Of a DNA stretch of 16,953 bases, positions 14,445 through 16,953 are shown one piece after another. Made by a program: the position numbers and the translations under genes. The stretch spans positions 1 to 16,953 of the forward strand of contig OMIW01000157.1 in NCBI GenBank assembly GCA_900299205.1. The letters run 5' to 3'. The notes under the pieces are model-generated. The model saw nothing but the letters and a program-made list of their open reading frames with translations. It was not told the origin of the DNA and did not search any database. Within the stretch, counting starts at the first letter, position 1; the number at the start of each line of letters is the position of its first letter. Origin of the DNA: Pseudomonadota bacterium. GTDB taxonomy: Bacteria > Bdellovibrionota_C > UBA2361 > OMIW01.

Positions 14445-15410
14445 TCACTTTCCATCACCCACCACATCAGCAATAGCCGCCATTACTTCATCGGTCAACT
14501 TGGGTAAAACCACCAAAGCACCCAGATTCTCTTGAAGCTGCTCCTCGCGAGTCGCGCCCAGAAGCACTGTGCTTACCGCCCTATTTCGGAGACACCACGC
14601 GATCGCCAATTGCGAAACTGAACAGGAGAGGTCGCGCGCAATCGGCAACAGCGCATCGACTACGGCGAGTTTATCGGGAGTAATCCGATCCCGAATCCAC
14701 TCAAAACCGGGAAGTGCTGCGCGCGAATCTGCGGGAATGCCACCCTGATATTTACCTGACAACAGTCCCGATGCCAGTGGGCTCCACGTCGTTAACCCAA
14801 TACCCAATTCATTAATGATCCGTCGATACTCCCCCTCAACCCGCGCCCGAGCAAAGAGATTGTATTGCGGCTGCTCGGCAACCGGCTTGTGGAGATGATG
14901 CCGCTCCGCGATTTCGTGTGCCCGCGCTATCTCTTCTGCGCTCCACTCCGAAGTGCCCCAGTACACCGCCTTTCCTTGGGTAACGATGTCGTGCATCGCC
15001 CATACCGTCTCTTCAATAGGGGTCTCGGGATCTGGACGATGACAAAGAAGAAGATCAACATGATCAAGTTGCAGCCGCTGTAAACACCCGTTGATCCCCT
15101 CGAGAAGATATTTACGATTGAGGGTATTTTTTTCATTGGGCCCATCGTGCAACCCCCAGAACAGCTTTGTTGCGATCAGATAGCTCGAACGTCGCCATCC
15201 GAGCCGCTTGAGACTCTCCCCCATCAACCGCTCGGACTCTCCCTTCGCGTACACTTCAGCATTATCAAAAAAATTAATGCCCGCTTCGTAAGCCAGCGCC
15301 AGCATCCGATCGCACTGGTTGCTGTCGAGTTGATTATTGAAGGTCACCCACGAACCAAACGACAGGGCACTCACCTTAATTCCCGTTCTCCCCAGTCGAC
15401 GATATTCCAT
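14445..15410 (-). CDS. Aldo/keto reductase, Kv-beta-like
   Basis: This is an NADPH-dependent oxidoreductase of the aldo/keto reductase superfamily, reducing aldehydes or ketones. The 321-aa product has the catalytic tetrad Asp49 (FFDN), Tyr54 (AEVY), Lys82 (TKLF) and His124 (LLCHRPD). The segment [14 protein letters not shown] and the '[12 protein letters not shown]' stretch are typical of the subgroup related to the potassium-channel beta subunit and to YghZ-type glyceraldehyde-3-phosphate reductases. The C-terminal '[10 protein letters not shown]' and '[15 protein letters not shown]' contribute to cofactor binding. I chose ATG 15410 because GGAGGA lies about 8 nt upstream, whereas an upstream TTG overlaps that ribosome binding site. 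It follows hmgA on the same strand after 53 nt, so the two may be co-transcribed. The substrate is unknown. Confidence 0.92.
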   Translation of the reverse strand: MEYRRLGRTGIKVSALSFGSWVTFNNQLDSNQCDRMLALAYEAGINFFDNAEVYAKGESERLMGESLKRLGWRRSSYLIATKLFWGLHDGPNEKNTLNRKYLLEGINGCLQRLQLDHVDLLLCHRPDPETPIEETVWAMHDIVTQGKAVYWGTSEWSAEEIARAHEIAERHHLHKPVAEQPQYNLFARARVEGEYRRIINELGIGLTTWSPLASGLLSGKYQGGIPADSRAALPGFEWIRDRITPDKLAVVDALLPIARDLSCSVSQLAIAWCLRNRAVSTVLLGATREEQLQENLGALVVLPKLTDEVMAAIADVVGDGK

Positions 15411-15443
15411 ATCCCATTCCTCCAAACAAAAAGACTATCCCTG

Positions 15444-15470
15444 TCCGTGGCCCTGCCGCACCTTCACGGA
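15444..15470 (-). terminator. Weak hairpin at the hmgA stop codon
   Basis: TCCGTG at 15444-15449 can pair with CACGGA at 15465-15470, a 6-bp stem overlapping the hmgA stop. On the minus strand a run of five T's follows, but only about 11 nt later, so this is a poor Rho-independent terminator. It may attenuate read-through into the aldo/keto reductase gene. Confidence 0.2.
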
Positions 15471-16780
15471 ATTTCTTTAATCCCTGGTGTTCCGTCGAAC
15501 AACCGTGGCAAATCCCGCCAACAATCAAGGTAATCATCCTGGATCGCACCGGTAGTCGCCGCAAACTCCGTCAGTTGTTGAGGAAATCTCGTCTCGAACA
15601 TAAACGCCATCGTGTCCGAAAGTTTGGTTGGTCGTAGATCACCCTCTGATGCCTTCTTGAATCCAAAAGCATCAGGACCATGAGGAAGCATCATGTTATG
15701 AAGACTCATACCTCCGGGGACAAAGCCCCGCTCTTTGGCGTCATAGGTGCCACAGATGAGTCCCATAAACTCCGACATAACGTTGCGGTGATACCAGGGA
15801 GGGCGAAAGGTATGCTCGGCGACCATCCATCGGGGGGGGAATATCACAAAATCAACATTCGCCGTCCCCGCCTCTCCCGATGGCGCAGTGAGCACGGTAA
15901 ATATCGATGGATCCGGATGATCAAACAGAATCGCACCTACGGGAGAAAAGGTTGAGAGGTCATACTTGTAAGGAGCATAGTTACCGTGCCACGCGACCAC
16001 ATCAAGGGGGGAGTGATTGATCGTCGTTCGATAAAATCGACCGCACCACTTGATCACCAGTTCACAGGGAGATTCCTTGTCTTCATAGGCAGCAACCGGG
16101 GTCTTGAAATCCCGCGGATTTGCGAGACAGTTTGCCCCGATTGGTCCCCGCTCGGGCAACGTAAATCGGGAGCCGTAATTTTCGCAGACATAGCCTCGGA
16201 CGACCCCCTCCCCGGGACCCTTCGCCACACGGCAGAACATGCCTCGCGGCAAAACCGCGATCTCCCCGGGCCTTACCTCGATAATTCCTAATTCAGTGAA
16301 GAGCTGAATTGAGCCGAGCTGTGGGACAAAAAGAAGCTCTCCATCAGCGTTCGCAACATATTCGCTCTCTCGATCAGCGTTCCATGTATACACATGCGCC
16401 GCCATGCCCACCTGCGACAACACATCTCCTGCGGTGGTCATCGTCCGAACCCCTGACAGGAACGTCTCTTGATGATGTGGCAACGGGAGTGGATCCCAAC
16501 GGAGCTGCCCAAGGGGGAGGCCATGCTGAACCGCATGAGGTGCCGTCTTCCAAAACGGATAGGTCACTTCTGAAAACCGGCCCGTATGTCGAACACTCGG
16601 GCGAATCCGATACAACCAGGAGCGCTCGTTAATACCCCGGGGAGCGGTAAATGCACTCCCCGAAAGCTGTTCCGCGTAAAGACCGTAGTTGCACCGTTGA
16701 GGCGAGTTCTGCCCTTGCGGAAGCGCACCCGGGAGTGCCTCCGTCTCAAAATCGTTCCCAAACCCTGACTGATAGCGCAT
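15464..16780 (-). CDS. hmgA: Homogentisate 1,2-dioxygenase
   Basis: HmgA opens the aromatic ring of homogentisate with O2 to give maleylacetoacetate, the central step of phenylalanine/tyrosine breakdown. The 438-aa length is normal. The Fe(II) ligands His331 and Glu337 lie in '[12 protein letters not shown]', and His367 in 'LPHGPD'. The substrate-acting His288 is in 'LFDHPDPS'. The N-terminal '[19 protein letters not shown]' is also the family signature. GGAGGTGAT directly precedes ATG 16780 and fixes the start. The fumarylacetoacetase and maleylacetoacetate isomerase genes that usually accompany it are not in the window, although only 173 nt upstream are visible. The next gene downstream is an aldo/keto reductase, not a known member of this pathway. 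Confidence 0.98.
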   Translation of the reverse strand: MRYQSGFGNDFETEALPGALPQGQNSPQRCNYGLYAEQLSGSAFTAPRGINERSWLYRIRPSVRHTGRFSEVTYPFWKTAPHAVQHGLPLGQLRWDPLPLPHHQETFLSGVRTMTTAGDVLSQVGMAAHVYTWNADRESEYVANADGELLFVPQLGSIQLFTELGIIEVRPGEIAVLPRGMFCRVAKGPGEGVVRGYVCENYGSRFTLPERGPIGANCLANPRDFKTPVAAYEDKESPCELVIKWCGRFYRTTINHSPLDVVAWHGNYAPYKYDLSTFSPVGAILFDHPDPSIFTVLTAPSGEAGTANVDFVIFPPRWMVAEHTFRPPWYHRNVMSEFMGLICGTYDAKERGFVPGGMSLHNMMLPHGPDAFGFKKASEGDLRPTKLSDTMAFMFETRFPQQLTEFAATTGAIQDDYLDCWRDLPRLFDGTPGIKEIP

Positions 16781-16953
16781 ATCACCTCCACGGGGTAACG
16801 GATGCTGACACGAGTTTGGGCGACGCGGATGAAATCGCGCTAACGCTGACTTGCCATTCGCCAGCCCTCACATACCAACTCGGTGCCTCACCCTACACCG
16901 ACGCCCCGTCATCCGAAAAGTCCCCTCTCTGCTCTCTTGCTCCTCCCCCCCCT
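16781..16953. other. Upstream region of hmgA at the window edge
   Basis: I see no gene in these 173 nt. They should contain the minus-strand hmgA promoter, but no -35/-10 pair or clear regulator palindrome stood out. The last 40 bases are strongly C/T-rich on the plus strand, ending in a run of C's. Confidence 0.3.

Overview
This is a stretch of a Gram-negative, flagellated, chemotactic bacterium. The evidence is inner-membrane parts of a type II secretion system (GspL, GspM and a GspN-like protein), two lipoprotein signal peptides, a flagellar hook gene behind a sigma-54 promoter, and a methyl-accepting chemotaxis protein. GspN-type proteins and sigma-54 hook promoters fit the former Deltaproteobacteria or Bdellovibrionota, but the lineage cannot be fixed from sequence reading alone. 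The genes look like ordinary chromosomal genes. I saw no transposase, phage gene, integrase, CRISPR array, tRNA or rRNA.

Layout. (1) 1-3928, plus strand: an unrecognised 142-aa protein, a 258-nt gap, then a tightly overlapping gspL-gspM-gspN unit. (2) 3929-5177, minus strand: a PsbP/DcrB-like lipoprotein and, downstream, a small protein of unknown function whose 5' side may be decayed. (3) 5561-8385, plus strand: rsmB (16S rRNA m5C methyltransferase) and a HAMP-less chemoreceptor. (4) 8446-9926, minus strand: a small lipoprotein gene followed by nadK. (5) 10365-11902, plus strand: a small gene with a good ribosome binding site that appears broken by two single-base shifts, then an acyl-CoA dehydrogenase. 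(6) 11934-12761, minus strand: a CYTH-superfamily protein with palindromic repeats at its 5' end. (7) 12982-14321, plus strand: a sigma-54 promoter and flgE. (8) 14445-16780, minus strand: hmgA and an aldo/keto reductase, a possible two-gene unit that includes tyrosine/homogentisate catabolism.

The genes are mostly single units or pairs with alternating orientation, so most neighbours probably have unrelated jobs. The functional groupings supported by spacing are gspLMN, lipoprotein-nadK and hmgA-aldo/keto reductase.

I did not find a convincing new multi-gene system. The observations most worth a second look are the frameshifted small gene at 10365-10686, a GTCTC-N-GAGAC palindrome family near the CYTH and nadK genes, the stand-alone sigma-54 flgE, and a cluster of CCAAGGT repeats at 4363-4577.
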